Shown here: one piece after another, positions 15,970 to 25,000 of the stretch
Layout of the letters: each line of letters starts with the position of its first letter
How positions within the stretch are numbered: the first letter of the stretch is position 1
Origin: Pseudomonas chlororaphis
GTDB taxonomy: Bacteria > Pseudomonadota > Gammaproteobacteria > Pseudomonadales > Pseudomonadaceae
Direction of reading: 5' to 3'
DNA: 64,000 nt
Assembly: GCA_001023535.1 (NCBI GenBank)
Contig: CP011020.1
Location: 1,964,121 to 2,028,120, forward strand
Position numbers and translations under genes: made by a program
Notes under the pieces: model-generated
Seen by the model: the letters and a program-made list of their open reading frames with translations, nothing else
The model's database searches: none
What the model was told of the DNA's origin: nothing

Positions 15970-16635
15970 TCAAATGGTGTGCAGGTCTGTGGTGTACAGC
16001 GAAATGCCCAGCGAAGTACTCAGGCTGATCGTCCCTTCGGCGTCTTCCTCGACGGAGAACAACAGGAACTCGCGACGATCCGTCAGACCGGTGTCGCGGG
16101 CGTACAGCATCGAACGGTGCTCGACGGTGTAGGACTCATCCGGGTTGCTCACGCGTTCGCTCAACGCCACCAGCTCGGTCTGGCCGTCCTCGGTGCCCCA
16201 TTCGCGGGTGTATTCGACGCCGTCATGGGTGTAAGTCGGCAGGCCGATCAAACTCTGGGGGCCGGCCAACCGACGCAGCTCGGCTTCGCTGTTAACCGTG
16301 ACGTAGCTTACGTAGTTGAACAGGATCACCGATTCGACCTGCCCATCCACCGCGCCACTGGTGTGCACTTGCAGCCAGTAGTCTTCGTCGTTCATATAGA
16401 AACGCGCCAGCCAGTTCGACTGACCCAGGTCGACGACGCTCATGCTCCAGATTTCCTGGGCGCCTGGGATGATCACGGCGCTGTTGCCGTCGAGCAGCAA
16501 CTTCAGCGTGCTGTCGAACATCACGCCCTTGCCGCAGGCCAACCCCAGCGGCCCGTTGGCAGGCAGGGCCGCGCTTGTGGTGTTGCTGTTCGCGTTCGGG
16601 GCTTCGAGCCCCATCAACTGTTTAAACCATCCCAT
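15970..16635 (-). CDS. DUF2491 protein (YjfK-like)
   Basis: A 221-aa protein of the DUF2491 family with no assigned activity. It is predicted to be cytosolic, acidic and mostly beta-strand (for example LARFYMNDEDYWLQVHT and VESVILFNYVSYVTV). The start at 16635 (MGWFKQLMGLE) lies inside the last codons of the channel gene, a 14-base overlap, so the two are coupled. The longer frame upstream was rejected because it runs antiparallel to no known N-terminus and overlaps the channel gene by a further 96 bases. The order channel-DUF2491-DUF350 suggests a joint membrane function. Confidence 0.85.
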   Translation of the reverse strand: MGWFKQLMGLEAPNANSNTTSAALPANGPLGLACGKGVMFDSTLKLLLDGNSAVIIPGAQEIWSMSVVDLGQSNWLARFYMNDEDYWLQVHTSGAVDGQVESVILFNYVSYVTVNSEAELRRLAGPQSLIGLPTYTHDGVEYTREWGTEDGQTELVALSERVSNPDESYTVEHRSMLYARDTGLTDRREFLLFSVEEDAEGTISLSTSLGISLYTTDLHTI

Positions 16636-17656
16636 TGGAGATGTCCTTGAGACGTGTGGAAGCAATGTAGAAGAGTTCGCCACCCTCGACGCGCGTGGCG
16701 CCGGGCGGGTTGATCGACGGGTGCTGGGCACCGATGGCGCGGTAACCGATCAGCGTAGCGTTATGTTGCTCTTTCATCCGCGTGTACAGCTCGCCGAACG
16801 TGGTTTCGAAACGTTCGGGCAGTTTCATCAGGTACTGGGTGGCGCCCTGGCCCACGCACAGCAACTCGTTGATGATCACGGACGAGCCCGGGTCCTGGGA
16901 GGCGCGCACCAGCATTTCAATCGCCATGCTCGACGTGCATTCCAGGCTGGGCGCGTAGGCGCTGGCGAGGGCGGCGATTTCGCTGTCGTTGAAGTGGGCG
17001 ACCACATGCCCGGCCGGGCCGAGCTGGTTGACCGCCAGCACCGTGGCGAGGGTCAGGTCGTCGGAGTGGGTGCGGACCAGGACGCGCTCGGCACCGGGCA
17101 CGCCGGCGCGCCGCAACAGTGCGACGGAGGACAGGCTATCGCCCTTGATGAAGGACGCCTGGCCGGGCATGGGGTTTTCTTCGAGGTCGCAGTCGCAAAT
17201 GACGATCAGGTTGTCGTTGGACGTTTCGTCCTGCAGCAGCAACTCAATGACCCGCTCGCTGGAGGCCCCTTCCCAGCCGATGAGAACGGTGTGTCCGACG
17301 GTACCGGTGAAATCGCCCTTGCCCTTCATGCCTTTTCTCCATACATCGATGACGCTGCTGGTGGTCTTGCCGATGGCCGCCGTCAGCAGCGCGATGCCGC
17401 CGAGCATGACCCAGGTCGCAACGAAAATCCGCCCCGCCGCGGTCTGTGGCGACAGGTCGCCGTAGCCGACGGTGAGCGTGGTGGTGAGATAGAAATAGAT
17501 AAACGTGGCGGCGGCGATCAGGTGCTGCTCGCCCAGCAACACCAGGCCGATCCAGGCCGTGGCCAGGTGCACGCCCACGGCCATGACCAGGCCGGCCCAG
17601 CCGAAGCGCTGGAAGAACGACGATGCGTAGGCACGCAATAAAAGGAAAATCGACAT
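16622..17656 (-). CDS. K+ channel-like protein with 2-TM pore and RCK-type domain
   Basis: A 344-aa channel protein. Two hydrophobic spans (about residues 18-42 and 76-98) flank a pore loop with the potassium selectivity filter TVGYGD at 62-67. The remaining about 240 residues look like a TrkA-N/RCK nucleotide-binding region, with HTVLIGWEGASSERVIELL in place of the usual glycine-rich loop, CDCDLEENP, and IKGDSLSSVALLRRAGV. This architecture resembles Kch and MthK. The start at 17656 follows AGGGACACG; the longer frame has no such site. It lies inside a PspA operon, where the E. coli yjf set has no channel as I recall. Gating ligand unknown. Confidence 0.88.
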   Translation of the reverse strand: MSIFLLLRAYASSFFQRFGWAGLVMAVGVHLATAWIGLVLLGEQHLIAAATFIYFYLTTTLTVGYGDLSPQTAAGRIFVATWVMLGGIALLTAAIGKTTSSVIDVWRKGMKGKGDFTGTVGHTVLIGWEGASSERVIELLLQDETSNDNLIVICDCDLEENPMPGQASFIKGDSLSSVALLRRAGVPGAERVLVRTHSDDLTLATVLAVNQLGPAGHVVAHFNDSEIAALASAYAPSLECTSSMAIEMLVRASQDPGSSVIINELLCVGQGATQYLMKLPERFETTFGELYTRMKEQHNATLIGYRAIGAQHPSINPPGATRVEGGELFYIASTRLKDISNGMV

Positions 17657-17943
17657 CGTGTCCCTGACTCCGTGGGGCTGATTCCTGGCGACGTCATCGC
17701 GCTGGCGGGTGAATGCCTGAGCGTAGTGACCGGACAGCATTAAACCTGTTGCGAAGCGTGGATAAAAGTACCTGCGTCACAATTACATCCAGGAGCGCCG
17801 GACAAGATTGTGGCGAGGGAGCTGGCTCCCGCTGGGGCGCGAAGCGGCCCCAAAGAATGGGACTGCTGCGCAGTCCAGCGGGAGCAAGCTCCCTCGCCAC
17901 AGGTTTTGTGCTCGGCCTGCCTTGGTTGTTCAGCCCGAACAGA
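17657..17943. other. 287-base gap inside the PspA operon
   Basis: It separates pspA from the channel gene and is mostly a REP pair (17809-17901). The 150 bases next to the channel start could hold a separate promoter for the channel and downstream genes; no strong hexamers stand out. Confidence 0.55.
17809..17901. repeat. REP inverted pair, tgtggcgaggg type
   Basis: Starts tgtggcgagggagctggctc and ends gagcaagctccctcgccaca. Between the outer arms are inner gcgaagcggcccc and actgctgcgcagtcc segments. It lies between two genes of the same orientation. Confidence 0.88.
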
Positions 17944-18642
17944 TTACTCCGCCGATTTTTTCTTCAGGCGTTCCAGGATCGCATTGGCGCTGCCTTCGTT
18001 CGGCGTGATGCCGGCCTCGCGCAGCTTGCGCTCCAGGTCGGTGCCAGTGGAGGCATCGGCCAGTTCGTCCTGGGCTTGCAGCTCAGCCGCACGCTGCTGC
18101 TGCTTGGCTTGCAGGCGATTCAACGTGCCGACGGCGGTTTCCAGCTTGCCGTTGGCACCGCCGCTGGCGATGGAGGCGCTGACCTGGGCCTTCTGCACGC
18201 TTTCCCGGGCCTTGGCCATGTCCACTTGCTGGCGCAGGCTCTTGATCCGGCTTTCGGCCTTTGTGATGTCCTTGCGCATGTTCTCGGCATAGCCACCGAA
18301 TTCGGCCGCCTGCTTCTGCTCGACGTCCAGTTCGTTGGTCAGGGTCGAAATGGCCTCGGCCACTTCCAGCGCCAGGTCTTCACGGTTGGCCTGGATCGCG
18401 GCCAGGGCCTTGGACTCCAGGTCCTTGATCTTGGCGTTGTATTCGCCGACACGGTCGGTCGCCAGCTTGTGCTTGGCCATGATGGTGACCAGCTCGCGCC
18501 GGGCGTTGGCCAGCGCGGTGTCGGCGTCGCGGATTTCCTGATCGAGGATGCGCAGGGCCTGTTGATCGACGATCGCTTCGCCGACTTCGCTGGCACCGCC
18601 ACGCAGCGCGGTGAACAATTTGCTCCAGATGGACTGAGTCAT
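17944..18642 (-). CDS. PspA/IM30-family protein (YjfJ-like)
   Basis: A 232-aa coiled-coil protein of the PspA/IM30/ESCRT-III-like family, which binds stressed inner membranes. It is almost entirely helical and heptad-rich, from LDQEIRDADTALANARRELV through EFGGYAENMRKDITKAESRI. It has a C-terminal SANAILERLKKKSAE. ATG 18642 gives MTQSIWSKLFTALRG, the usual short amphipathic N-terminus; the upstream in-frame codons overlap the DUF2170 gene. Its neighbours (DUF2170, channel, DUF2491, DUF350, DUF1190, ATP-grasp) match the YjfJ type rather than the pspABC type. No PspF gene is adjacent. Confidence 0.92.
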   Translation of the reverse strand: MTQSIWSKLFTALRGGASEVGEAIVDQQALRILDQEIRDADTALANARRELVTIMAKHKLATDRVGEYNAKIKDLESKALAAIQANREDLALEVAEAISTLTNELDVEQKQAAEFGGYAENMRKDITKAESRIKSLRQQVDMAKARESVQKAQVSASIASGGANGKLETAVGTLNRLQAKQQQRAAELQAQDELADASTGTDLERKLREAGITPNEGSANAILERLKKKSAE

Positions 18643-18664
18643 TGGATAGGTTCCTGTCGGCGAA

Positions 18665-19330
18665 TTAGATGAAGAAGCGTTCGAAGGCTTCGCTGGCACG
18701 CTGGACGTTGTCGACCAGGGTCTTGACCTCGGTGACGACGTTGGTCAGGTTGGACCCTGCGCTCAGCGCACCAAACATGTTGTAGACGACTTGCCCGTTG
18801 GGCATGGTCTCGATGCCGATCGAGGACAGCGGGAACATTTCCCGACTGCGCAGGACGGCGTCGTTGAAGGCCGTTACGTCGTTGATCGACTCGATGTCCA
18901 CCAGGACGGTATCGACGATGATCTGGTCGCCCACCACCGCAATGTAGATGGGCAGGCCCCCGAAGTCGTTCATCTCCAGCTTGATGCTGGACTCGGAGCC
19001 TTGGACGAGGGAGAGGGTGATTTCATTGGCAACCACTTCATCCAGTGCCTGCAAGGCGCTGTAGAGGCGATCGATGTTCCAGTTGTTACCTGCGCTCATG
19101 TAATCCTCCGTCATGATTGAGCCCGCCAGAATCGGCTGGCGTAGCTGTTTCTCCATCTGCTTGAGCAGGCTCCGGTTTTCCGGAAGCACCCAAGTTTCAT
19201 GTTTCACATACCCGGCGGCACTCAGGCCCGCGCGCATCTGCTTCATGTAGAAGCTCGACGGTTTTTTCGCGGCAGGCTTGGAGCGCTCTGCGTCGCGGCT
19301 CGCCGAATCTGCTGGAGAGCTGTTTGGCAT
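18665..19330 (-). CDS. DUF2170 protein (YjfI-like), first gene of the PspA operon
   Basis: A 221-aa cytosolic protein. The basic, low-complexity N-terminus (residues 1-27, Ser/Ala/Lys-rich) is followed by MKQMRAGLSAAGYVKHETWVL, a short segment with DNA-binding-like character also found at the N-terminus of some YjfI proteins. The DUF2170 domain runs from about residue 75 (SAGNNWNIDRLYSALQALDE) to the end. It is separated from pspA by 22 bases. The region just upstream carries two identical 12-base palindromes around a likely promoter. If the N-terminal segment does bind DNA, autoregulation would be possible, but this is speculative. Confidence 0.85.
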   Translation of the reverse strand: MPNSSPADSASRDAERSKPAAKKPSSFYMKQMRAGLSAAGYVKHETWVLPENRSLLKQMEKQLRQPILAGSIMTEDYMSAGNNWNIDRLYSALQALDEVVANEITLSLVQGSESSIKLEMNDFGGLPIYIAVVGDQIIVDTVLVDIESINDVTAFNDAVLRSREMFPLSSIGIETMPNGQVVYNMFGALSAGSNLTNVVTEVKTLVDNVQRASEAFERFFI

Positions 19331-19353
19331 GGTGCTGACCCCACTGTGAAAAA

Positions 19354-19411
19354 CTCACGCGTGAGAAACACTACAGGTAACGTTCACAACCCTCAATAGC
19401 TCACGCGTGAG
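19354..19411 (-). promoter_or_regulatory. Twin palindromic operators around the yjf-like promoter
   Basis: The perfect palindrome CTCACGCGTGAG occurs at 19354-19365 and at 19400-19411, 46 bases apart. Each copy is flanked on its outer side by GTGAAAAA (in opposite orientation), so the whole region is itself a large inverted repeat. On the minus strand a TTGAGG and a TAGTGT hexamer with 17-base spacing lie between them, and the proximal copy would cover the transcript start. This is the layout of a repressor with two sites. Confidence 0.65.
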
Positions 19412-19446
19412 ATTTTTCACACCTGCGCACAGCCATTGAAACACCC

Positions 19447-19535
19447 TGTGGGAGCGAGTTTGCTCGCGAAGGCGTCAGGCCAACCAACGCCTTGGCAGCT
19501 GTTGCACCGCTTTCGCGAGCAAGCCCGCTCCCACA
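19447..19535. repeat. REP inverted pair between the yjf-like promoter and magF
   Basis: Left arm tgtgggagcgagtttgctcg; right arm ends gcgagcaagcccgctcccaca. It lies directly behind the magF stop, where it may end the mag transcript. Confidence 0.88.
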
Positions 19536-19543
19536 AGGAGGCC

Positions 19544-20389
19544 CTACGGATAACTGAAACTCTTGACCAACGTCAGCTCGCCCACCGCCCTCATCGGCAC
19601 CACGAAGGTCTCGATTTTTTCGCTCGGCGTGCCTTCCTCGGTGATCACCGTCACCTGCGCGGTGGTCAGGGCTTGCACCGCTTCGGTGCCGCCGCTTTCC
19701 CCGCCCTCTTCACCTTCGTTCTCGTCGGCGATATCACGGTAACCGCCGCCGTAGTAGTTCACGTACACCAGGTACTGGCCCTTGATCGGTGCAGGCATCG
19801 AGAAGATTTCCGGGCCATAGCCGGTGGTGACGTCGACGTCGAGGGCCGCGCCATTGGGGGCCACGCGGTCGCCGTACCAGATGTGCGCTCCGTCGGGCGT
19901 GACGAGGTGCAGGTCCAGGTCGGTGCCGTCGCTGTCCCAGGTCAACAGCACCCGCAACTTGGCCGGGCTGGCGCCGCCGCTGGTGTGGAGAAACTGCGTG
20001 CGATGGCGATGTTGGCCATCGGGGCTGCGCACTTCGACGCTGTTGCTGCCATTGGGGAAGGAGAACGGCCGGTCGAAACGGCCTTCAGGGTCGAGCTTGA
20101 GCGGCATGCTCACGCCGTTGACGATGAGCTTGCCCGGCTCGCGCTCGCCCTTGGGCGCTGCGGCGATCTGGCCGGTGATGCGCGCGGTGGCGGCCTGCCC
20201 CTGGGGCGTATTGACCGACGAGGCCGGGTAGTTGACGACCTGGCTGTAGTTTTCGCCATCACCGCCCGGCGCGCCGCTGCGCCAGCCGCCGATCGGGGTA
20301 TCGAGCTTGACGGGGTCGGCGGCGTAGGTCGATGGCAACGCGGTCAGGGCGCAGAGCAACAGCAAGACCTGTGGATAACGGAGTGTCAT
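19544..20389 (-). CDS. magF: MagF-like DUF2135 (YfaP-type) periplasmic protein
   Basis: A 281-aa exported protein and last gene of the mag operon. The signal peptide MTLRYPQVLLLLCALTALPS ends near TYA-AD. The body has two parts: an N-terminal carboxypeptidase-regulatory-like strand segment (VEVRSPDGQHRHRTQFL) and the DUF2135 domain with LLTWDSDGTDLDLHLVTPDG and GQYLVYVNYYGG. It is related to magA at the other end of the operon, so the operon carries two DUF2135 genes. In P. aeruginosa, MagF was reported to take part in the MagD complex, as I recall. The gene starts four bases after magE ends. Confidence 0.85.
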   Translation of the reverse strand: MTLRYPQVLLLLCALTALPSTYAADPVKLDTPIGGWRSGAPGGDGENYSQVVNYPASSVNTPQGQAATARITGQIAAAPKGEREPGKLIVNGVSMPLKLDPEGRFDRPFSFPNGSNSVEVRSPDGQHRHRTQFLHTSGGASPAKLRVLLTWDSDGTDLDLHLVTPDGAHIWYGDRVAPNGAALDVDVTTGYGPEIFSMPAPIKGQYLVYVNYYGGGYRDIADENEGEEGGESGGTEAVQALTTAQVTVITEEGTPSEKIETFVVPMRAVGELTLVKSFSYP

Positions 20390-20392
20390 GGT

Positions 20393-22012
20393 CTATTCCA
20401 GCAAGAGGTGACGGGCGAGCCCTTCGATATAGTCTTCGTCCTGGCCGTTGGGATGTGCTTCAAAGGCCAGGTGCAGGTATTCATGTGTCAGGTCGAGGCG
20501 GTCTTGCAGCGACAGCACGCCGCGCACGTAGATGCGCTGGCGCTCGCGGTCGACATAAGGCCGGCCGAAGGCAACGCGGCAGACGGCGAAGGTGCTGATC
20601 TCGTTGTAGCCGACTTCGCTTTCCAGGCGCGAACGCCAGCCCCGCCGCTGCTTCAGCAGCCAGTCCTGGGCCGCGGGCAGCGCCTCGCAGGACGCCACCG
20701 GATTGTCCCAGCGGCTGAGGCTGGCGCGGGGGTAGGCGTGCAACAGGATGGCGTCGTAGCGCTGGCCGGCGTTGGCTTGCTCCACCGCTTGCAGCCAGGA
20801 CAATTTGTCCGGGCCGGCCTGGTCGGAGTGATAGGTCACGTCGGTGCCGGCCAGCACCAGGTCGCTAGTCCAGGCTGCGATGGCCCGGGTTTCGGGGGCG
20901 GCCGGGCGAGGCGCGACACGCTGGCGGTGGCTGCTGTCGTCAATGCTCAGGCAGTCGCCATGGCGCTGGGCGTTCTGCAGCAGGTAGGTGCGGATCGCCA
21001 CGGCCAGCGCCTTGGCGGCCTCGGCGGGTTCGGCCTTGGCTTCGCGTTGCAGGACCCGGGCGACGTACTCCTCCCGATCCAGTCGCGCGACCAGCTTGCC
21101 GGGCGTCAGGAACAGTTCGCCATCGCTGTGGATATCCAGTTGGTTGCCGTTGACGAACTCGACCCGGTAATCACCTCGCAGTTGCCCCGGTGTGGCCGGA
21201 CGGTCGCCGGACAGCACCCGCTGCAATGGATAGCGGGCAAACAAGCCCACCTCCACGCAGCGCCCGGTTTCCGCCGGCCAGCGGGACGGCAGCGCCGCCG
21301 CCAAACCCCCGCCATAGACCTTCAGGACCTGCTGGCTGGTGCCACGCCCACCGGCCCAGACGGGCGTGCCGTCCACCAGCCAACCGGCGAAACCGCCCTG
21401 GCGCGATGCAGGGCCTTGGTCGCCCAGCCAGCTCCAGGTCTTGACCCGCAAGCGACTGCCCAACTCGCCCACCAACCGGCCGTCCGCCGCATTGAGCACC
21501 ACGTCCAGCAGCACCCGGCGCGCCTGATCCTGGGCCGGCAAGGAAGCCAGGGCCTTGAGCAGCTCGGCGACCGGCACTTGGGTCTGGGGTTGCAGGGTCG
21601 GCAGGTCCAGCAGCCAGGCCGGTGCCTGGCGGGTTTGCCAGTAGTCACGCCAGCTGGCCGCCGAGAGCCCGAGCCGCTGCGGCTCGAAGTACAAGCCGCA
21701 AGACTTCACCAGGGCCTGGTCGCGGCCGATGCTCTGCCCGGCATTGCAGCAATAGACTTCTTCCTTCGATTCACCGCGACAGGCATAGGCCGGCTCGCGA
21801 GCATCGGTGTCCACCAGCCAGGCGTAGACGAATAGTTTCCACAGGCTGCCCAACGGTGCCTGCAAGGTGTCGGGCAGCGGCTGGCGATCCAGCACCTGCG
21901 CCGGGCTCACCCGCAGCAGTTGGCCGTCGAAGGCCAGGCGCAGCGGCTCGTCCTGCGCCGTTGCCAGCGCAGGAATCAGGCACAACAGACACCAGGCCAG
22001 CCGCCTGCGCAT
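20393..22012 (-). CDS. magE: MagE-like DUF2300 protein (YfaQ-type)
   Basis: A 539-aa secreted protein. The start at 22012 gives the signal peptide MRRRLAWCLLCLIPALATA; the long in-frame extension upstream lies inside magD and was rejected. The DUF2300 family has no assigned activity. A segment from about residue 350 with IDIHSDGELFLTPGKLVARL and REYVARVLQREAKAEPAEAA-like wording resembles SpoIID-type domains, and the C-terminal RLDLTHEYLHLAFEAHPNGQDEDYIEG carries HEYLH, an HExxH zinc-protease-like motif. It sits one base after the magD stop. A cell-wall or protease role is plausible but unproven. Confidence 0.83.
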   Translation of the reverse strand: MRRRLAWCLLCLIPALATAQDEPLRLAFDGQLLRVSPAQVLDRQPLPDTLQAPLGSLWKLFVYAWLVDTDAREPAYACRGESKEEVYCCNAGQSIGRDQALVKSCGLYFEPQRLGLSAASWRDYWQTRQAPAWLLDLPTLQPQTQVPVAELLKALASLPAQDQARRVLLDVVLNAADGRLVGELGSRLRVKTWSWLGDQGPASRQGGFAGWLVDGTPVWAGGRGTSQQVLKVYGGGLAAALPSRWPAETGRCVEVGLFARYPLQRVLSGDRPATPGQLRGDYRVEFVNGNQLDIHSDGELFLTPGKLVARLDREEYVARVLQREAKAEPAEAAKALAVAIRTYLLQNAQRHGDCLSIDDSSHRQRVAPRPAAPETRAIAAWTSDLVLAGTDVTYHSDQAGPDKLSWLQAVEQANAGQRYDAILLHAYPRASLSRWDNPVASCEALPAAQDWLLKQRRGWRSRLESEVGYNEISTFAVCRVAFGRPYVDRERQRIYVRGVLSLQDRLDLTHEYLHLAFEAHPNGQDEDYIEGLARHLLLE

Positions 22013-22013
22013 G

Positions 22014-25000
22014 TCAGTTGACCGTGACCTGACCGAGCGCCGGTTTCTGTTCCCGCGCCTGATTCTGCGGCGCGTAGACCTGGGTGAAGCGCACCGGCGG
22101 CAGGTTGAACTGGCCCTTCTGGGAGAAGCGCACCAGATGACGCAAGCGCAACTCGCCACTGAGGGCATCCACCGGCACCGCGTAGGCCATCTGGCCCGGC
22201 TCGAAGCGCGCCTTTTCCAGGGCCGTCGGTTCGCTGTCGGCCTTGCCCACCAATTGGATGCCCCACGTGGTGCGCTCCACATCGGCGCCCGGCGGCAGCG
22301 GCACTTCGAGCATGCCGTAGCGCAGCGGCGTCGGCGCCTTGCTGTTGATGATCACTTCGTCCAGGTACAGGCTGTCGCTGGACAACGGTTTGTTGCCCAC
22401 CGGTTCGAGCTTGAAGGTGAACGCTTCGTCGCCCGGCACCAGGCGTGACAGGCGACGGGTGATCGAGACGGCCATCGATGCCACGGGCGGTTGCTGGCTC
22501 TGGAAGCTCAGGGCTGCTTGCAGCGGACGTTCCTGGGCACCGTTGAGGGCCAGCGAGGTCGGAACCTGCGCGCCCTGCCATTGCCAGTAGGTTTCACCGG
22601 TGGCGCCTTGTCGGGCTTTCCAACCGTCACCCGGCGTCAGCGTGACCGCCGGCGCAGCTTGTTCGATGCTGCGTTGCAGCCAGCTCAAAACCAGGGCCCG
22701 CTCCAGGGTCGACTGTTGTGGCAGCACTCGCTCCAGCAAAGCCTTGGCGCGAGCAGGGTCAAAGGCTTGCAGCGACAGCACCAGTGCCTCGGCAAACGGT
22801 GCGGAACTGACCGCCAGTTGCTGCTGCGCAGCGTCCACCTGGCGATTGAACGCCTCTGGCAACGGCATTTTCAGCTGCCTGGCCAGGGACGCGGCCAAGA
22901 CGCGGGCGCTCGCCAGGCCCAGGGCCGAATCCGGCGCGTTCATGACCAGGCTGTCTTCACCGCCGTCCATCACGCTGTCGGCACCCGCGCCACGGGCCTT
23001 GGCCAGGTCGTCCATCAGGCCGCTGAGCAAGGTGTTCACCGGCAGTTGCATCTGCTTGGCGAACGACAGGATCAGCGCCCGCTGCAACAGCGGCGTATCA
23101 CCGGCCTGCTTGGCGTAGACCTCCAGCACGCGCTGCCAGTGTTCCGGCGGCAGGCTGATGTCCAGGGCCTTGCTGGCGTACCAGTCGGCGTAATAGGCAT
23201 AAGCGGTCAGGAATGCATCCGGCTCACCGTCCTGGCCCCACCAGGTGAAGCTCGCCGACGGCCCGGCCATCTGCACCAGGCGCAGGCGACTGTTTTGCAT
23301 GATCAGGCGCAAGCGGTCACGGGTCTGGGGGCTCGACGCCAGGCTCGGGTACGCGATGCTCAACGGCAGCAATTGGCTGGCCGTCTGTTCGACGCCGCCA
23401 TAGGGGTAGCCCAGCAGATCGTCCAGGGCCGACCGGAACAGCGCTTGCGGACTGTCGTCCAGGCGCAGGCGGATATCGCTGGCGTCGGCCGGCAGGTTCA
23501 GCGGGGTATCGCCGCCCGCCACATCGACGCGCTGGCCCTGGGTCACTTGCCAACCGCTGCCACTGGCGTTCAGGTTCACGGCCAGGGCGTCCTGCGTCTC
23601 GCCGTTCAATTGCAATTGGACACTCAGGTCGCCGTTGCTCAGTTCCATGGCCGGCAGCGCCACGTAGTTGATGCCTTTCTTCAGTTCCGCCACCAGCCGT
23701 TGTTCAGCGCCGGCGTAACGGATCAACAACTCGGCCTTCAACGGTTTCTCCGACTGACTGAAGGCGAACAGGCCCAATTGCGGCTTGTCGCCCGCGCGGA
23801 AGCGGGTCGGGCCGCTCCACTTCAGGTACAGAGGTTTTTCCGAAGCGATGAATTGTTTCTTCTGGCCCACCTGGCCATCGTCGGCGATGGCCCGGGCAGT
23901 GATGCGCCAGCGGGTCAGGGAGTCCGGCATCTTGAAGGTGAAACGGGCCTTGCCGCTGGCATCGGTGACCAGCTCCGGCTGCCAGGCAGCGGTGTCGACG
24001 TCTTCACGACGCGGGCGCTCCAGCACCTTGACGCCACGCTCGCTGCGGTTGGCCTTGCCCGGTGCGCCTGGGCTGCCCGGCAATGCCACGTCGTAGCTGA
24101 TGAACGACAGGCTGGCGCTGGTGCGCACGTTGTTGCGCCGCGGGTGGTAGAAGAACTGGTCGATGGTCGGCGCCACTTCCGGCTGCAGGGCGTAGACCAT
24201 TTCGTCCACCACGCTGACCGTCAGGTGCGCCGGGATCGCCTTGCCGGCGAACTGGGTGCTCAGGTCAACGGTGACCGTATCGCCCGGCCGGTAGCTGGCC
24301 TTGTCGGTGACGACGGCGACGTCGATCTGCGGCGTGACCACCTTCAGACCGGCGTTCTGGAAGCTGTACTGGCCACCCTTGGTGTAGAGCACCGAGAACG
24401 TCATGTTCGGCGCAAAGGCGTCCTTGACCGGGATGCGCGCGCGATACTGGGTCTCGCTGAGCTTTTCCATCTTCAGCCAGTCGCCGCCCTTGGACAGCAG
24501 CGCCGTGGCCTCGACCTTGTCACGTTCCAGGGACAGCAGCGCATCGCTGACCGGCTCAGGGAACGTGATCAATGCCAGGGCTTCGTCGCCGGTCTTGTAC
24601 TCGGCTTTATCGAGGACGATCTCGACAGTGCCCGGCACGGCCTTGATGCCGTCGCCCGTCACCGCATGGGCGGTGGCGCCGATGACCCGGCCGTGTTCGT
24701 CCTTGAGGGTCAGGTTGTAGGTACCGGGCCGGTCGAAGGTCAGGCTGAAGCCTTTGTCCTTGGCCGTCAGCTTGCCGTCGCCGGTGCTCTGGTCTTCCAG
24801 GCGCACCCAGGCGTAGCTGCCCGGTGTCACGGCTTTGCTTTGCTCGCTGCCACCTACGTTGGCGTAGCTGAACGCGACCTTCTCGCCGACCGCACTGAAA
24901 CGCTGGCGGGCGCCCAGGCTGAAGTTCGCCGCGCCGCGGTCGATCAGGATTTCCTTGGTGGTCTTGACCCGATACGCCGCGCCATCGCTGGCGAATACGG

